A stretch of 64,000 nt of DNA from Sulfurovum sp. XGS-02 (GTDB lineage: Bacteria; Campylobacterota; Campylobacteria; Campylobacterales; Sulfurovaceae). The notes below the pieces were generated by a model, which searched no databases, was not told the origin of the DNA, and saw only the letters and a list, made by a program, of their open reading frames with translations. How positions within the stretch are numbered: the stretch's first letter is position 1; the number at the start of each line of letters is the position of its first letter. The position numbers and the translations under genes were made by a program. The stretch lies in the NCBI RefSeq assembly GCF_023213175.1, contig NZ_CP093312.1, positions 1,798,001 through 1,862,000 on the forward strand, written 5' to 3'. This document shows positions 44,301 to 55,640 of the stretch, one piece after another.

Positions 44301-44567
44301 ATGGCATTTGAACCATTAAAAGACAGACTACTCGTTCTTCGTGAAGAGCAGTCAAATCAAACCGCTTCTGGGCTATATATTCCAGATACAGCCAAAGAAA
44401 AACCACTAGAAGGAAAAGTCATTGCAGTTGGACCTGATGCAAAAGAGGATGGCATCAATGTAGATGATACTGTAGTCTTTGCGAACTTCAGTGGGATGGA
44501 GATCATGATCGAAGGTACAGAGTACCTCATATTGACAAGCAAAGAAGTGCTTGGTTTAATCAAATAA
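44301..44567 (+). CDS. groES: Co-chaperonin GroES
   Basis: An 88-residue co-chaperonin, shorter than E. coli GroES (97). It opens FEPLKDRLLVLREEQSNQTASGLYIPDTAKEKPLEGKVIAVGPD, including the mobile GroEL-binding loop (residues ~17-30). It caps the GroEL ring for protein folding. AAAGGAG is placed before the ATG. groEL follows by 17 nt. Confidence 0.97.
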   Translation: MAFEPLKDRLLVLREEQSNQTASGLYIPDTAKEKPLEGKVIAVGPDAKEDGINVDDTVVFANFSGMEIMIEGTEYLILTSKEVLGLIK

Positions 44568-44581
44568 TTTTAAGGAGATAG

Positions 44582-46213
<1,632 letters not shown>

Positions 46214-46239
46214 ATCAGACACTATATCTGATCTACACC

Positions 46240-46269
46240 GCACAAACCTCTCTTCATGAGGTTTTGTGC
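46240..46269 (+). terminator. Hairpin after groEL
   Basis: GCACAAACCTC pairs with GAGGTTTTGTGC (11 pairs with one bulged base) around a 7-nt loop, 26 nt after the groEL stop, followed by a pyrimidine-rich stretch. It is the probable terminator of groESL. Confidence 0.7.
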
Positions 46270-46453
46270 ACTTCTACAACTCTCTTTAAATTGTACAACT
46301 TTTCTTCAAAACAAACAGCTATCAAACTAGGTCATCCAACTGTTAGATAACCTCAACAAATCAATGATTATTAATAAAAAAAAAGCGTTTTATCTAAAGA
46401 TGAAATTGACTTGATTTTGTTAAAAATTTACAATTAATTAACACTTTATTGGT

Positions 46454-46550
46454 TATACTTCCGCGGTCAAAATAACTTAAAGTATGGAAGCATACTTATC
46501 TGGTTGATCCTCATCTAGATAAGACCATAAATGTTTCTCTCTTTTTTAAC
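46454..46550 (+). ncRNA. Structured RNA candidate between groEL and a small membrane peptide
   Basis: A TATACT -10 element (46454-46459) predicts transcription starting near 46466, at GGTC (46465-46468). GGTC can pair with GACC (46523-46526). Inside, AAGTATG-GAAG-CATACTT (46480-46497) forms a 7-bp hairpin, and CTTATCT (46495-46501) can pair with AGATAAG (46517-46523); these two share bases and so compete. A U-rich run TTTCTCTCTTTTTT follows (46534-46547). This layout suits a small RNA or a cis-acting leader for the peptide at 46629. No known RNA family is recognised. Confidence 0.42.
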
Positions 46551-46628
46551 TTTTTCCTTCACCTTTTAAAGATGAAACGGTATGGCATGAGTTAGTTATT
46601 TTATAATTTAAACGAAGAAAGGACGAGA

Positions 46629-46718
46629 ATGGAGTTACAATATATCTTTTTTGGTATCCTGACGGCATTAGTAATTACTACAGGTGCTATTGTGGCAATA
46701 AATAAACCTAAGAACTAG
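46629..46718 (+). CDS. Small single-span membrane peptide, unknown
   Basis: A 29-residue open frame with AAAGGACGAGA upstream of its ATG. It reads MELQYIFFGILTALVITTGA then a short tail IVAINKPKN: one membrane helix (residues ~5-24) and a basic C-terminal tail. The size and design resemble small accessory subunits such as CydX or KdpF, but no family is recognised. It lies in the 650-nt groEL to GGDEF/EAL gap, downstream of the structured RNA candidate, and is followed by a hairpin at 46814. Confidence 0.5.
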   Translation: MELQYIFFGILTALVITTGAIVAINKPKN

Positions 46719-46813
46719 ACAAGAGAACAAGGACAAGAGATTCCGACTACGTCCAAAATCACAAAAAGTCATTCATTCAATCATACATAGAATAGAGAAT
46801 AATTCATTAAGGG

Positions 46814-46837
46814 AGAAGCTGCTAATCGGTAGCTTCT
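46814..46837. terminator. Hairpin before the converging EAL gene
   Basis: AGAAGCTGC pairs with GTAGCTTCT (9 bp, one G-U) with a 6-nt loop, followed on the plus strand by TTCTCTCTT. It can end transcripts from the small peptide and, as AGAGAAAG on the other strand, perhaps from the converging gene. Confidence 0.65.
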
Positions 46838-46867
46838 TTCTCTCTTATGATGATTGTCAAATACCCA

Positions 46868-48685
46868 TTATCTGATCAGTTTTTGAAATTCAAACACAGG
46901 TAATGGTTTTGAGAAATGATACCCTTGCAGATAATCACATCCATAAGAGGATATCATATCAACCATTTGTTGATTTTCAATACCTTCAACCACTATTTTC
47001 ATGCCTAAAGTATGTGCCAATTCTATGATCGCTTTTACAATTCTTTGATCTTCTTCATTGGTCAAGATATAATCGACCAAACTTTTATCAATTTTTACAA
47101 TATCTGCAGGAAATTTCTTCAAATATCCAAAAGAGGTATACCCCGTACCGAAATCATCCAACGAGATACCTACCCCCAGTTTTTTTAATGCAAGAAAGTA
47201 TTTTACAGTCTGCGCTTCATTGAGCATGGCGATACCCTCTGTAATTTCAAATTTGATACATTCCGGATCAAGCTGATGCTCCGCCAGTTTTCTTTCTACA
47301 TGTTGCACAAACTCACCCGTATTGATCTCAACCATGGAGACATTGATCGAAATCTCGATACGATTAAAATTGAACAGTTCCCAGCGTTTTTGCTGTTTTA
47401 GGACTTCATCCAGTATAAATTGGCCCAACTTCACAATAAAACCTGTTTTCTCCATGAGAGAGATAAAGACATCAGGTGGGATCATACCATACTGCGGATG
47501 TTTCCATCGGATCAGTGCTTCGGCCGCCACAACTTCCTGATCTCCGACCCTGACAATAGGTTGATAGTAGACTTCAAATTCGCCTCTGCTCAATGCACCC
47601 GGCATATCACCATGGAGTCTCAATTCATCATACGCAGCGGTAAATTTTTCAGGTAAGAATATGGTAATGTTATTGTCACCTTCTTTCTCTGCTTCCGCCA
47701 ATGCTTTATAGGCATGATCAAGCAGTAGACGTATATGTCCGCTGTCAGGATAGATACCGATACCTGCCGAAACAGTCAGATGTAAATGTACATCATCCAT
47801 TTTATAAAATGTGGCCAATTTCTTTTGAATATCTTCTACAAACACTTTTGCCTCATCAATGGAATGCAAGTTCTTTACCGTCAGCAAGAAATGGTTATCA
47901 AAGGTGTGATAGACCGATACATTGACGTTCTTCGTCAAAGTCTCCAAGTATCTAGCAAATTTTTTGAGTACATCATTGGTCTGTTCATCTCCAATAATGG
48001 AGCGTAACCTTGAGAGGTTGTCCAGACTCATAAGCACTAAAGCCAGTTTATTTTTTTCTAAATGTGCTTTCGAAAAGAATGCCGGTAGATCATTATAGAG
48101 CTGAAATTGGTTGGGCAAGTGTGTCAGTGGATGCTTAAACTCCGCAGCAGAGCGTTCCTTGACTTTGCTTAGATCTTGTATCGATATCACATCACACACG
48201 ACATCTTTTGGCATTTCCATTACGATAGTATCTAAATATGCATTCACGGGTATCTCATCATCTGCTGAGATCTTTAACGTAGCATGAGGATACGCTTTCA
48301 CTTTATCCTTAGGTTGTGTACGCTGCTCTTGAATCAATTGATCTAACCCTAGCCAATCCTTTTTTATTTTTATTTGCACCGTACTTTTATACTTTTTCAA
48401 TAAAAAATCACTTTTTAGCTCTAAAAGTCGCACCATAGCATTACTTGCATACATCACTTTATTTTGAGGGGAAAGAATCAACACAGCATCATCAGAAATA
48501 TCAAAGGCCTTTTGAAAAACCCTCAGGTTATTTGCAAGCGTTGCCCTTAATTTCTTTTTTTGTCTGGAAAGGAAATAGGTATAGAATGCAAAGAGAATGG
48601 ATAAGAGGATTATTGCCATGATTGCATACTCTTCACGTGTAATTTGAACTATAATCTCTTGAACTCTTTCCAATGTGCTATCCAT
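46868..48685 (-). CDS. Membrane PAS-GGDEF(degenerate)-EAL protein, predicted c-di-GMP phosphodiesterase
   Basis: 605 residues. One N-terminal membrane helix (YAIMAIILLSILFAFYTYFL), a PAS domain (~45-160, AFDISDDAVLILSPQNKVMYASN), a GGDEF-fold domain (~185-345) and an EAL domain (~355-600). The GGDEF signature is replaced by FDNHF in YHTFDNHFLLTV, so cyclase activity is unlikely. The EAL domain keeps EALIRW, INVSMVEIN, FEITEG, DDFGTGYTS, VKIDKSLV, VEGIEN and LQGYHFSKPLP, so hydrolysis of c-di-GMP is likely. It may tune motility or biofilm behaviour in response to a PAS ligand. Confidence 0.92.
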   Translation of the reverse strand: MDSTLERVQEIIVQITREEYAIMAIILLSILFAFYTYFLSRQKKKLRATLANNLRVFQKAFDISDDAVLILSPQNKVMYASNAMVRLLELKSDFLLKKYKSTVQIKIKKDWLGLDQLIQEQRTQPKDKVKAYPHATLKISADDEIPVNAYLDTIVMEMPKDVVCDVISIQDLSKVKERSAAEFKHPLTHLPNQFQLYNDLPAFFSKAHLEKNKLALVLMSLDNLSRLRSIIGDEQTNDVLKKFARYLETLTKNVNVSVYHTFDNHFLLTVKNLHSIDEAKVFVEDIQKKLATFYKMDDVHLHLTVSAGIGIYPDSGHIRLLLDHAYKALAEAEKEGDNNITIFLPEKFTAAYDELRLHGDMPGALSRGEFEVYYQPIVRVGDQEVVAAEALIRWKHPQYGMIPPDVFISLMEKTGFIVKLGQFILDEVLKQQKRWELFNFNRIEISINVSMVEINTGEFVQHVERKLAEHQLDPECIKFEITEGIAMLNEAQTVKYFLALKKLGVGISLDDFGTGYTSFGYLKKFPADIVKIDKSLVDYILTNEEDQRIVKAIIELAHTLGMKIVVEGIENQQMVDMISSYGCDYLQGYHFSKPLPVFEFQKLIR

Positions 48686-48734
48686 CCCTAATCTTGTAAG
48701 TCTTAAATTAACTTATATTATCCAATATTCCATC

Positions 48735-49985
48735 TCATGTTTTACTTAAACATAAAGCTTCTATACGAGTCTCCGCATCTTGAACCGTAAATTTCTGATT
48801 GACCTCAATGGCGCTCAATTCAATGGTCTTATCCTCTGCTGATATTTGTGCCCATCCTTTACGACACTGTAATTTAGGATCATTCATCCTCAATTTTTTA
48901 TCCATAAACTCCAAATACTGACTTTTTTGCTCAAGAATGAACACCATATTCTGCCTATACTTTTTGGACATTTCAGGTAACAAAGAAGAAAAACGCTCTA
49001 ACTTATACATCATCACCCTCTTAAATTCATCTTCTAAACGTATAAACTCTATCTGTGTCTCTTTGAGCTGTCTGCTGGGCGAACTTCGGAACAATATCTC
49101 TTCTGTATGCTTTAATTCACGTAGAAGATGCTGCAGCTTTTGATTCATCACATAGGTAAATCGCTCACCCTGCTCATTTAAAGTATAGAGTATCTCTCTC
49201 ATATCAGGAAGTATCATTTCCATCGCAGCACTCGGAGTCGGTGCACGCAGATCTGCCACAAAGTCACTGATCATCACATCCACTTCATGCCCCACCGCAC
49301 TCACTACGGGTGTTTGCATAGCAAACAGCGCATCGGCTACGATCTCTTCATTAAAACTCCACAGATCTTCTGCACTTCCCCCGCCACGCCCTACAACAAC
49401 CACATCCACACCTAAACTGTCCGCATAGTGCAAAGCATGGGCTATCTGGGCTGCTGCATCATCTCCTTGTACCAGTGTATCTACGATCACAACCTCTAGT
49501 AAGGGCCAGCGCTGTTCGATGATCTTCAGCATATCATAGAGCGCAGCACTCTCTTTAGCTGTGACCAATGCTATTTTTCTGATATGTTTGGGAATGGGTT
49601 TTTTTCTTTGTGCATCAAAGTATCCCTTCTCTTTTAAGCGTTCTTTGAGTTGTTCATAGGCCAATGCCAAGGCACCCTTGCCGTAAGGTTCAACATGCAC
49701 CGCATAAAATTGGTATTCACCTCTGGGGGTATAGACACCTACAGAACCCTCTATGATGATATGCATCCCTTTTTCTATACGAAATTTTAGTTTTGAAACC
49801 GAAGAGCGCCACATCACACATTTGATACTGCTCTGCTGGTCTTTAATGGAGAAATAGATATGTCCTGAAGTATGATAGGTCACGGATGCCACTTCGCCTT
49901 CAACAAGGATATGCATAAATGTGGCTTCAAGCAGTGATTTGATTTTTGTATTGAGCGAGGAGACACTCATCATTGATTGACTCAT
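48735..49985 (-). CDS. xseA: Exodeoxyribonuclease VII large subunit
   Basis: A 416-residue nuclease subunit. An N-terminal OB fold (SVSSLNTKIKSLLEATFMHILVEGEVAS..HIYFSIKDQQSSIKCVMW, residues ~7-65) precedes the catalytic domain with ALVTAKESAALYDML and VVVVGRGGGSAEDLWSFNEEIVADA (~198-222), and a coiled C-terminal part. With XseB it degrades single-stranded DNA into oligonucleotides. xseB is not in the window. It follows ubiE by 24 nt in the same direction. Confidence 0.94.
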   Translation of the reverse strand: MSQSMMSVSSLNTKIKSLLEATFMHILVEGEVASVTYHTSGHIYFSIKDQQSSIKCVMWRSSVSKLKFRIEKGMHIIIEGSVGVYTPRGEYQFYAVHVEPYGKGALALAYEQLKERLKEKGYFDAQRKKPIPKHIRKIALVTAKESAALYDMLKIIEQRWPLLEVVIVDTLVQGDDAAAQIAHALHYADSLGVDVVVVGRGGGSAEDLWSFNEEIVADALFAMQTPVVSAVGHEVDVMISDFVADLRAPTPSAAMEMILPDMREILYTLNEQGERFTYVMNQKLQHLLRELKHTEEILFRSSPSRQLKETQIEFIRLEDEFKRVMMYKLERFSSLLPEMSKKYRQNMVFILEQKSQYLEFMDKKLRMNDPKLQCRKGWAQISAEDKTIELSAIEVNQKFTVQDAETRIEALCLSKT

Positions 49986-50009
49986 GGTACTCCTTTTTTG
50001 ATCTATACG

Positions 50010-50747
50010 TTATATTTTTTGTGCAACAAGAAGGGTCGATATGCCCATAGAGAAAGATTTGACATATTTCATCTCAAACCCGGCTTCTTCCAACTCTTTG
50101 GCCAACATCTCTGTGGTCAGAAACTCTTCTATCGAGTCCGGCAGATATTTATAGGCTTCGTAATTCTTGGAAATGAGACCGCCCACACGAGGAAGCACCT
50201 TCTTCATACCGAAATCAACAATCTTGTCTACCATACCGCTTCTTTCTTGTTTGGTAAACTCCAAGATCATGACTATACCGTTTGGCTTGAGTGCACGGTT
50301 GAACTCTTGCAGTGCCTCTACTCTGTCAACCACGTTACGGATACCATAAGAGATGGAGATAACATCCGTACTCTCATCTGCTATGGGCAGTTTCTGAGCT
50401 TTACCCTCAATAAACTCTGCGAAATCCACTTTTCCTCTTGCCACCTCTAGCATACCCACAGAGGGGTCGATCCCTACATATCTTCCGATCTTTACACCGT
50501 TTTTCTTGGCTTGTTCTTTCCAGTAGATCAACAGGTCGCCTGTACCTGTTGCCACATCAGTCACCTGTGTCAACTCTTTTTTATCCAAGATCTCAAAGGC
50601 TTTATCGCACCCTTTTTTGCGCCACTGGATATCGATACCGAAACTCAATACCCTGTTCGCCAGGTCATAAGTGGTTGCGATATCGTCAAACATCGTAACA
50701 ATTTTTTCTTGTTTTTCTTCTTTATCTGTTAATTTCTCAATGCCCAA
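50010..50747 (-). CDS. ubiE: Demethylmenaquinone methyltransferase / UbiE family
   Basis: A 245-residue class I SAM-dependent methyltransferase. It opens KQEKIVTMFDDIATTYDLANRVLSFGIDIQWRKKG, has motif I VTDVATGTGDLLIYW, motif VGIDPSVGMLEVARGK and the family block ISISYGIRNVVDRVEALQEFNRALKPNG. It makes menaquinone (or methyl-menaquinone) for anaerobic and microaerobic respiration. The start is a TTG at 50747 overlapping ribD by 11 nt, with GGAG eight bases upstream. Confidence 0.93.
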   Translation of the reverse strand: MGIEKLTDKEEKQEKIVTMFDDIATTYDLANRVLSFGIDIQWRKKGCDKAFEILDKKELTQVTDVATGTGDLLIYWKEQAKKNGVKIGRYVGIDPSVGMLEVARGKVDFAEFIEGKAQKLPIADESTDVISISYGIRNVVDRVEALQEFNRALKPNGIVMILEFTKQERSGMVDKIVDFGMKKVLPRVGGLISKNYEAYKYLPDSIEEFLTTEMLAKELEEAGFEMKYVKSFSMGISTLLVAQKI

Positions 50748-51729
50748 TGTGTTTGCTCCATATCATCAAATCTTTCTCTTTTTTATCTTGATGCAGAAAA
50801 TGTAAATTCATAGTGGTATTATAGGTTAAATTATTCGTAGAGAGCTTAGGTGTTTGGTAAATAAGCATCCAATCTATCTTCTCATGAATTGCTTTGAGCA
50901 TCCCTTCTCCGCCCTCTACCAAAACAAAAGAAGGTCTCTCTAAAAAATCCAATCTGTTGATGATCTCTACACTCCGTTTCTCAACAGAGAAAAGCGGGAT
51001 CTCCCTGTCGAAATTATCTTCCTTGGCATAGATCTTGACATTCGGTGCCTCTGCTTGTATAAATCTGCAATCCAAAGTAGGCCTGTCTTCTCTTACGGTA
51101 TTCCCGCCTATGAGAAGTGTATCGCACACTTCTCTGAGCTGATGCACGTGAGTCAAGGAAGCTTTGGAACTCAAGTAGCCTCCACCGATACGCCCGTTGG
51201 TCGTTTGTGCAAGTTTGAACAATACAAAGGCTCTATTCTGCCATATCATAAAAGGCTCTATCAGTGCCTGACACTCCTTTTTGAGTATACCGACACTCAC
51301 ATTTCCCAACTGCTTCATACCGCCGCCGTGTCCTTCTATAGGGTCATCTGTACCTATTACTACCCTATGTAAAGCAAGTGACTGCAATAAAGAAGCACAA
51401 GAGGGGGTTTTACCTGTATGTGAACAGGGTTCAAGTGTCACATAGATCGTGCAGTCACTAAAGAAGTCTTTGGGAAGGGCTAAAAGAAAGTCATGTGCTT
51501 TACGGGAATCATAGGGATCAAAATCTATAGATCGGTTTGTGAGTGTTTCGTAGGCAGATAGCAGAGCCAAAACTTCAGCATGGGAAGTGCCTGCTTTCTG
51601 ATGCGCCTCGATGGATAAAATCTTATCCTCTAGCATGACTACTGCACCTACCGCAGGATTGGGATAGGTCAAGCCTTGGTATTCCCAAGCTTTATCCAGA
51701 GCAAGCTGCATATAAAATTCATCTCTCAC
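50737..51729 (-). CDS. ribD: Riboflavin biosynthesis protein RibD (deaminase/reductase)
   Basis: A 330-residue bifunctional enzyme. The N-terminal cytidine-deaminase-like domain has the zinc ligand and Glu in H50-A-E52 and the Cys pair in EPCSHTGKTPSC. The C-terminal RibD reductase domain (~150-330) starts RAFVLFKLAQTTNGRIGG and contains TLLIGGNTVREDRPTLDCR; it is a little shorter than in E. coli (367 aa total). It catalyses steps two and three of riboflavin synthesis. It is followed by ubiE with an 11-nt overlap. Confidence 0.94.
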   Translation of the reverse strand: MRDEFYMQLALDKAWEYQGLTYPNPAVGAVVMLEDKILSIEAHQKAGTSHAEVLALLSAYETLTNRSIDFDPYDSRKAHDFLLALPKDFFSDCTIYVTLEPCSHTGKTPSCASLLQSLALHRVVIGTDDPIEGHGGGMKQLGNVSVGILKKECQALIEPFMIWQNRAFVLFKLAQTTNGRIGGGYLSSKASLTHVHQLREVCDTLLIGGNTVREDRPTLDCRFIQAEAPNVKIYAKEDNFDREIPLFSVEKRSVEIINRLDFLERPSFVLVEGGEGMLKAIHEKIDWMLIYQTPKLSTNNLTYNTTMNLHFLHQDKKEKDLMIWSKHIGH

Positions 51730-51758
51730 AGCAACCTCTCCTTTATCTAAAAGTAAAT

Positions 51759-52190
51759 CTAGTTCCAGTCAAAATAGGTTTTTGCTGTCCCCAATGCTCC
51801 ATACTCAAAGCTTTCATCACCCTGCTTTGTCTCCACAACGATACCATTGTCATCAGCACTTTTGAGGGTCCCTTTTACTTTGTCACCGCCTGTGATCTTG
51901 AGCTTTACTTTTTCACCGATCGCATTTTTAAAGTGCACAGGTTTTGTAAGTTTTCTCTCGATCCCAGGTGAACTGACCTCCAGTCGATATTTCTGGCTCA
52001 TAGGAGGGTGGACATCCAGAAAAGGGGAGAGTTCATGAGAAATATCTGCACACAAATCAAGGTCCACACCGCCTGCTTTTGTGATCAAAACACGAAAGAT
52101 CGTCTCTTCGAACTCTGTCACGATCTCTATATCATACAGGGATGCACCATTGGCTTCTATAATTTTAGCGATTTGTGTTTCAAGATTCAT
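51759..52190 (-). CDS. rimP: Ribosome maturation factor RimP
   Basis: About 143 residues from the ATG at 52190 (GGGAG seven bases upstream); an in-frame ATG at 52208 adds six residues read inside rbfA. It begins NLETQIAKIIEANGASLYDIEI; LTKPVHFKNAIGEKVKLKI and the PGIERKL box with preceding YRLEVSSPG are diagnostic. It assists 30S subunit maturation. In most bacteria rimP heads a rimP-nusA-infB-rbfA operon; here it trails rbfA, overlapping it by 11 nt. Confidence 0.9.
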   Translation of the reverse strand: MNLETQIAKIIEANGASLYDIEIVTEFEETIFRVLITKAGGVDLDLCADISHELSPFLDVHPPMSQKYRLEVSSPGIERKLTKPVHFKNAIGEKVKLKITGGDKVKGTLKSADDNGIVVETKQGDESFEYGALGTAKTYFDWN

Positions 52191-52566
52191 CTGTAGACTC
52201 CCCGTCATCTTTTGTTTTTCTGGTACTTATTTGCTTAAAGAGATCTTCTATTCGACTCACCTTTTCTAACTGATGATCGAACTCAAAGGTAAGTCTTGGG
52301 GCCTTGAACCACCCTTCACTCTGTTTACAATGGTTTTGTATATACCCTGCTACGGCCCGTAGCTGCCTGAGTGCTGCATTCTGTTCTTTCTCATTCAGAA
52401 ATGAAGTATCAAGGTAGACTTTTGCATCCGATCTACCCTTTGAACACACCACGTCAGTCACTGTCAGTCCGTTGATACGCTCATCATCCAAACTGCCGAG
52501 TGCTTCAGGAATAATCTCTTTAAGTATAGATTCTACACGATGCCTTTTGATCTCTTCATGTGTCAT
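52180..52566 (-). CDS. rbfA: Ribosome-binding factor A
   Basis: About 128 residues from the ATG at 52566 (AAAGG six bases upstream; a TTG is two codons earlier). EIKRHRVESILKEIIPEALGSLDDERINGLTVTDVVCSKGRSDAKVYLDT is the KH-type core of RbfA. It binds free 30S subunits during maturation and cold adaptation. The C-terminal tail is acidic and overlaps the rimP start by 11 nt. Confidence 0.92.
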   Translation of the reverse strand: MTHEEIKRHRVESILKEIIPEALGSLDDERINGLTVTDVVCSKGRSDAKVYLDTSFLNEKEQNAALRQLRAVAGYIQNHCKQSEGWFKAPRLTFEFDHQLEKVSRIEDLFKQISTRKTKDDGESTDES

Positions 52567-52666
52567 CTTCAACCTTTCTTATGCATAATGCGACGGATCG
52601 CATAAACCAACGTCTGAAATGACATCAGCGTTAGCATTGTCACTTGGACTTTGTTCAAATGACGTC

Positions 52667-55321
52667 CTATAGAGTAACCTGTTCTTCAACATCTTTAAAG
52701 GTTTCAATCACGTCACCCTCTTTAATGTCATTATAGTTTTCAAGCATGATACCACACTCATAACCGTTCTTCACTTCTTTGGCATCTTCATTGAAACGCT
52801 TCAGTGAAGCGATCTTGCTTTCATAAATGACCACACCGTCACGGATGAGTCTTGCTTTTGAGTTTCTGGTGATCACACCGTCAGAGACTTTACATCCGGC
52901 GATTGTTCCTACTTTACCTACAACAAATGTCTCACGTACATCCGCCTGTCCTGTGACTTCTTCGGAGATCACCGGACTCATCATACCACCAAGCAATGCT
53001 TTCACATCATCAAGAAGGTCATAAATGATCGTATAGGTACGTATCTCTATACCCAACTCTTTTGCCTTCTTTTTCACCGCACCCGTAGGACGTACATTAA
53101 ATCCAAGTACCACGGAGTGCTCAGATGCATCGGCAAGCGTAAGATCACTCTCTGTCACACCACCTACACCTTCATGGATGATATTGACTTTTACCTCTTC
53201 GTTTCTAAGCTTCTCTAAGCTGCCTTTGATCGCTTCAAGTGAACCTTGAACATCCGCTTTGATAATAACAGGAAGTGACTTGAGCTGTCCTTCAGCGATC
53301 AGTGCAGAAAGATCATCAAGAGATGCTTTGGTACTCTTAGAGAGTGCTTTTGCTCTGTCATATTCCGCTCTTTTTTCAGCCAGTTCACGTACTTCTTTAT
53401 CTGTATCCATTGCGATCAGTTCATCACCCGCTCCTGGTACTTCATTCAATCCTACGATCGCTGCAGGTGTACTCGGTCCGATCTCTTTGGCATTACTTCC
53501 ATCATCTAGTTTGATCGCTTTAATACGTCCATACGTCTTACCAACGATCACATTATCACCCACATGCAGTGTACCGTTTTTAATGATCACATTGGCCACC
53601 GGTCCAAAGCCTTTTTCAAGCGAACTCTCTACCACAACCGCTTTTGCTTTTCTACTCGGATTGGCTTTGAGTTCCATCACTTCTGCCTGTAAAAGAATGG
53701 TCTCAAGCAGATCATCGATACCCATACCTGTATGTGCAGAAACAGGGACGAATTCATACTCTCCACCCCAATCTGCTGCCATGACACCGATCTCTGCCAA
53801 TTGTGACTTCACATGTTCAGGGTTGGCACTCTCTTTGTCCATTTTGTTGATCGCAACGATAAGAGGTACGCCTGCCGCTTTGGTATGTGCGATCGCTTCT
53901 TTTGTCTGAGGCATCACACCGTCATCGGCTGCAACAACGATAATTACGATATCTGTCGCCTGTGCTCCACGTGAACGCATCTCTGTAAATGCTTCGTGAC
54001 CCGGAGTATCCACAAAGGTGATCTTCTTCCCATTCTTTTCTACCTGGTAGGCACCTACGTGCTGTGTAATACCACCGGCTTCCTTATCTGCAACTTTTGA
54101 AGTACGGATCCTGTCAAGAAGTGAAGTCTTACCGTGGTCAACATGTCCCATGATCGTGATCACCGGCGGTCTCTCTTCAAGATTCGCCTCATCCTCTTCT
54201 ACGTCATGATCCTCTGCAATTTCAAGTTCATCAAGAGGGTTGACAGTTGTTACTTCCACTTCAAACTCTTCAGCCAATATCTCGATCTCGTCTTTACTTA
54301 AAAAGTCGTTCTTCGTTACCATCATACCCAATGCAAACAGTACACCGATCACTTCACCTACAGAACGGTTTACCTTTTCAGCAAACTCGTATACCCTTAC
54401 GTTCTCAGGGATCTCTACGGAAGTCACCACTTCTGTACTTTCAGCTTTCTCATACTTCTTACGTTTACCGCCACGCTTCAAAGAACGTTTCTGTTGTGGA
54501 CGGAATCCTTGTCTTCCTTTACCGGTACCCGCGCCTGAAAGCTCTCTTTTTTTCGCTTCTTCTTTACGTTTTTGCTCTTGACGCATCATATCTTCATAGA
54601 TATTCTTATCAGAGAAATCTAAGAGTACGACTTCTTCTTCACCAAAACCGCTGTCGATATCACCGCTCATACTGTCATGGTTGAAGATATCTATCTTGGT
54701 ACCGCTGTCTCTGGCCTCTGCTACCTTTTTAGGTTTCTTCTTCGGTACATACGGTGTCTGATCCTCCATAGAGATCTTCTTTGCCGCCCTTACCGGTGCA
54801 GGTTTTGCTTTTCTTACAATTTTAATTCCACCCCGAGAAAGTGTTTTTTTCTGCGGTTTATCTTCAGCCTCTTCTATCGTAACAGGGGCTTCAGTTTCTG
54901 CTTTCTTGCTTACAACAGAGATCCCTTTACGTTTCTTCACCTTTTTGACTGCAGGTTTTTCAGTGCTTTCCGAAACCGCTGGCTCAGCCTTCTCTTCTGT
55001 TGTCACTTGAGGAGTATCGACTGTAGTTTCCGCTGCCGGCTTAGATACTGGCTCAGTTTCATCTGCAGGTGTCGCAGCTTTTTTCTCTACCGCTTCCTCT
55101 TTCTTCTTGACTACAGTAATTTTTGCTTTGCTGCCAGGTTTCTTGAAGCCTTTTGGCAATGTTCCGCTAATCGCATAATCTACGAGGATACCAGCATTTT
55201 CCATACTGATAGTACTGTTAGCTGCTTTGACATCAAAACCTAACTCTTTGGCTTTGTCTAGCAAATCTGCGTTTGACACTCCTGCTTCATCTGCTATTTC
55301 TTGGATCTTAACTTTATCCAT
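52667..55321 (-). CDS. infB: Translation initiation factor IF-2
   Basis: An 884-residue GTPase. The N-terminal IF2_N module ([25 protein letters not shown]) is followed by a long charged Lys/Glu/Ala/Pro-rich linker (~70-290), a second IF2_N-like module ([26 protein letters not shown]), and the G domain: GHVDHGKTS (G1, near residue 392), DTPGHEAF (G3), NKMD (G4). The C-terminal fMet-tRNA-binding domain ends [23 protein letters not shown]. It recruits initiator tRNA to the 30S subunit. It reads between ylxR and rbfA. Confidence 0.97.
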   Translation of the reverse strand: MDKVKIQEIADEAGVSNADLLDKAKELGFDVKAANSTISMENAGILVDYAISGTLPKGFKKPGSKAKITVVKKKEEAVEKKAATPADETEPVSKPAAETTVDTPQVTTEEKAEPAVSESTEKPAVKKVKKRKGISVVSKKAETEAPVTIEEAEDKPQKKTLSRGGIKIVRKAKPAPVRAAKKISMEDQTPYVPKKKPKKVAEARDSGTKIDIFNHDSMSGDIDSGFGEEEVVLLDFSDKNIYEDMMRQEQKRKEEAKKRELSGAGTGKGRQGFRPQQKRSLKRGGKRKKYEKAESTEVVTSVEIPENVRVYEFAEKVNRSVGEVIGVLFALGMMVTKNDFLSKDEIEILAEEFEVEVTTVNPLDELEIAEDHDVEEDEANLEERPPVITIMGHVDHGKTSLLDRIRTSKVADKEAGGITQHVGAYQVEKNGKKITFVDTPGHEAFTEMRSRGAQATDIVIIVVAADDGVMPQTKEAIAHTKAAGVPLIVAINKMDKESANPEHVKSQLAEIGVMAADWGGEYEFVPVSAHTGMGIDDLLETILLQAEVMELKANPSRKAKAVVVESSLEKGFGPVANVIIKNGTLHVGDNVIVGKTYGRIKAIKLDDGSNAKEIGPSTPAAIVGLNEVPGAGDELIAMDTDKEVRELAEKRAEYDRAKALSKSTKASLDDLSALIAEGQLKSLPVIIKADVQGSLEAIKGSLEKLRNEEVKVNIIHEGVGGVTESDLTLADASEHSVVLGFNVRPTGAVKKKAKELGIEIRTYTIIYDLLDDVKALLGGMMSPVISEEVTGQADVRETFVVGKVGTIAGCKVSDGVITRNSKARLIRDGVVIYESKIASLKRFNEDAKEVKNGYECGIMLENYNDIKEGDVIETFKDVEEQVTL

Positions 55322-55350
55322 TCTTGATTAACTCCTTTAATATACTGCAA

Positions 55351-55605
55351 CTAGTTGCATATGTTGACTTCATTTGCCAACGTTTCCAATAACCTGGTAA
55401 ATCGTTCTTCATCTTGTTTAAAACGCTTCACTAAGCCTTTCATTTTTTTTTCATTATGTATACACATATCACAGAGGTAAAAGCTTCTCCCCTTACCATC
55501 AAATCCTACTACCTCGCTACCCTCTTGTTTTAAACGGATCAAAGTGTTTTGAGGAAGTCTACTTCGGCAAGCGATGCACATACGTGTTGGCTGTGATTTA
55601 TTCAT
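55351..55605 (-). CDS. ylxR: YlxR family RNA-binding protein (DUF448)
   Basis: An 84-residue basic protein. PTRMCIACRSRLPQNTLIRL (CIACR motif) and GKGRSFYLCDMCIHNEKK are the YlxR signatures. It is a small nucleic-acid-associated protein encoded in infB operons; in some bacteria it influences transcription or ribosome biogenesis. It precedes infB by 29 nt. Confidence 0.9.
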   Translation of the reverse strand: MNKSQPTRMCIACRSRLPQNTLIRLKQEGSEVVGFDGKGRSFYLCDMCIHNEKKMKGLVKRFKQDEERFTRLLETLANEVNICN

Positions 55606-55640
55606 GCGTATTATACCTAAAAAGAGATTAAGCGTACAGC

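Noticed and set aside
52569-52637. 22-codon minus-strand frame (MLTLMSFQTLVYAIRRIMHKKG) between infB and rbfA.
   Set aside because: No convincing ribosome site and it overlaps the rbfA ribosome site; coding status cannot be supported.
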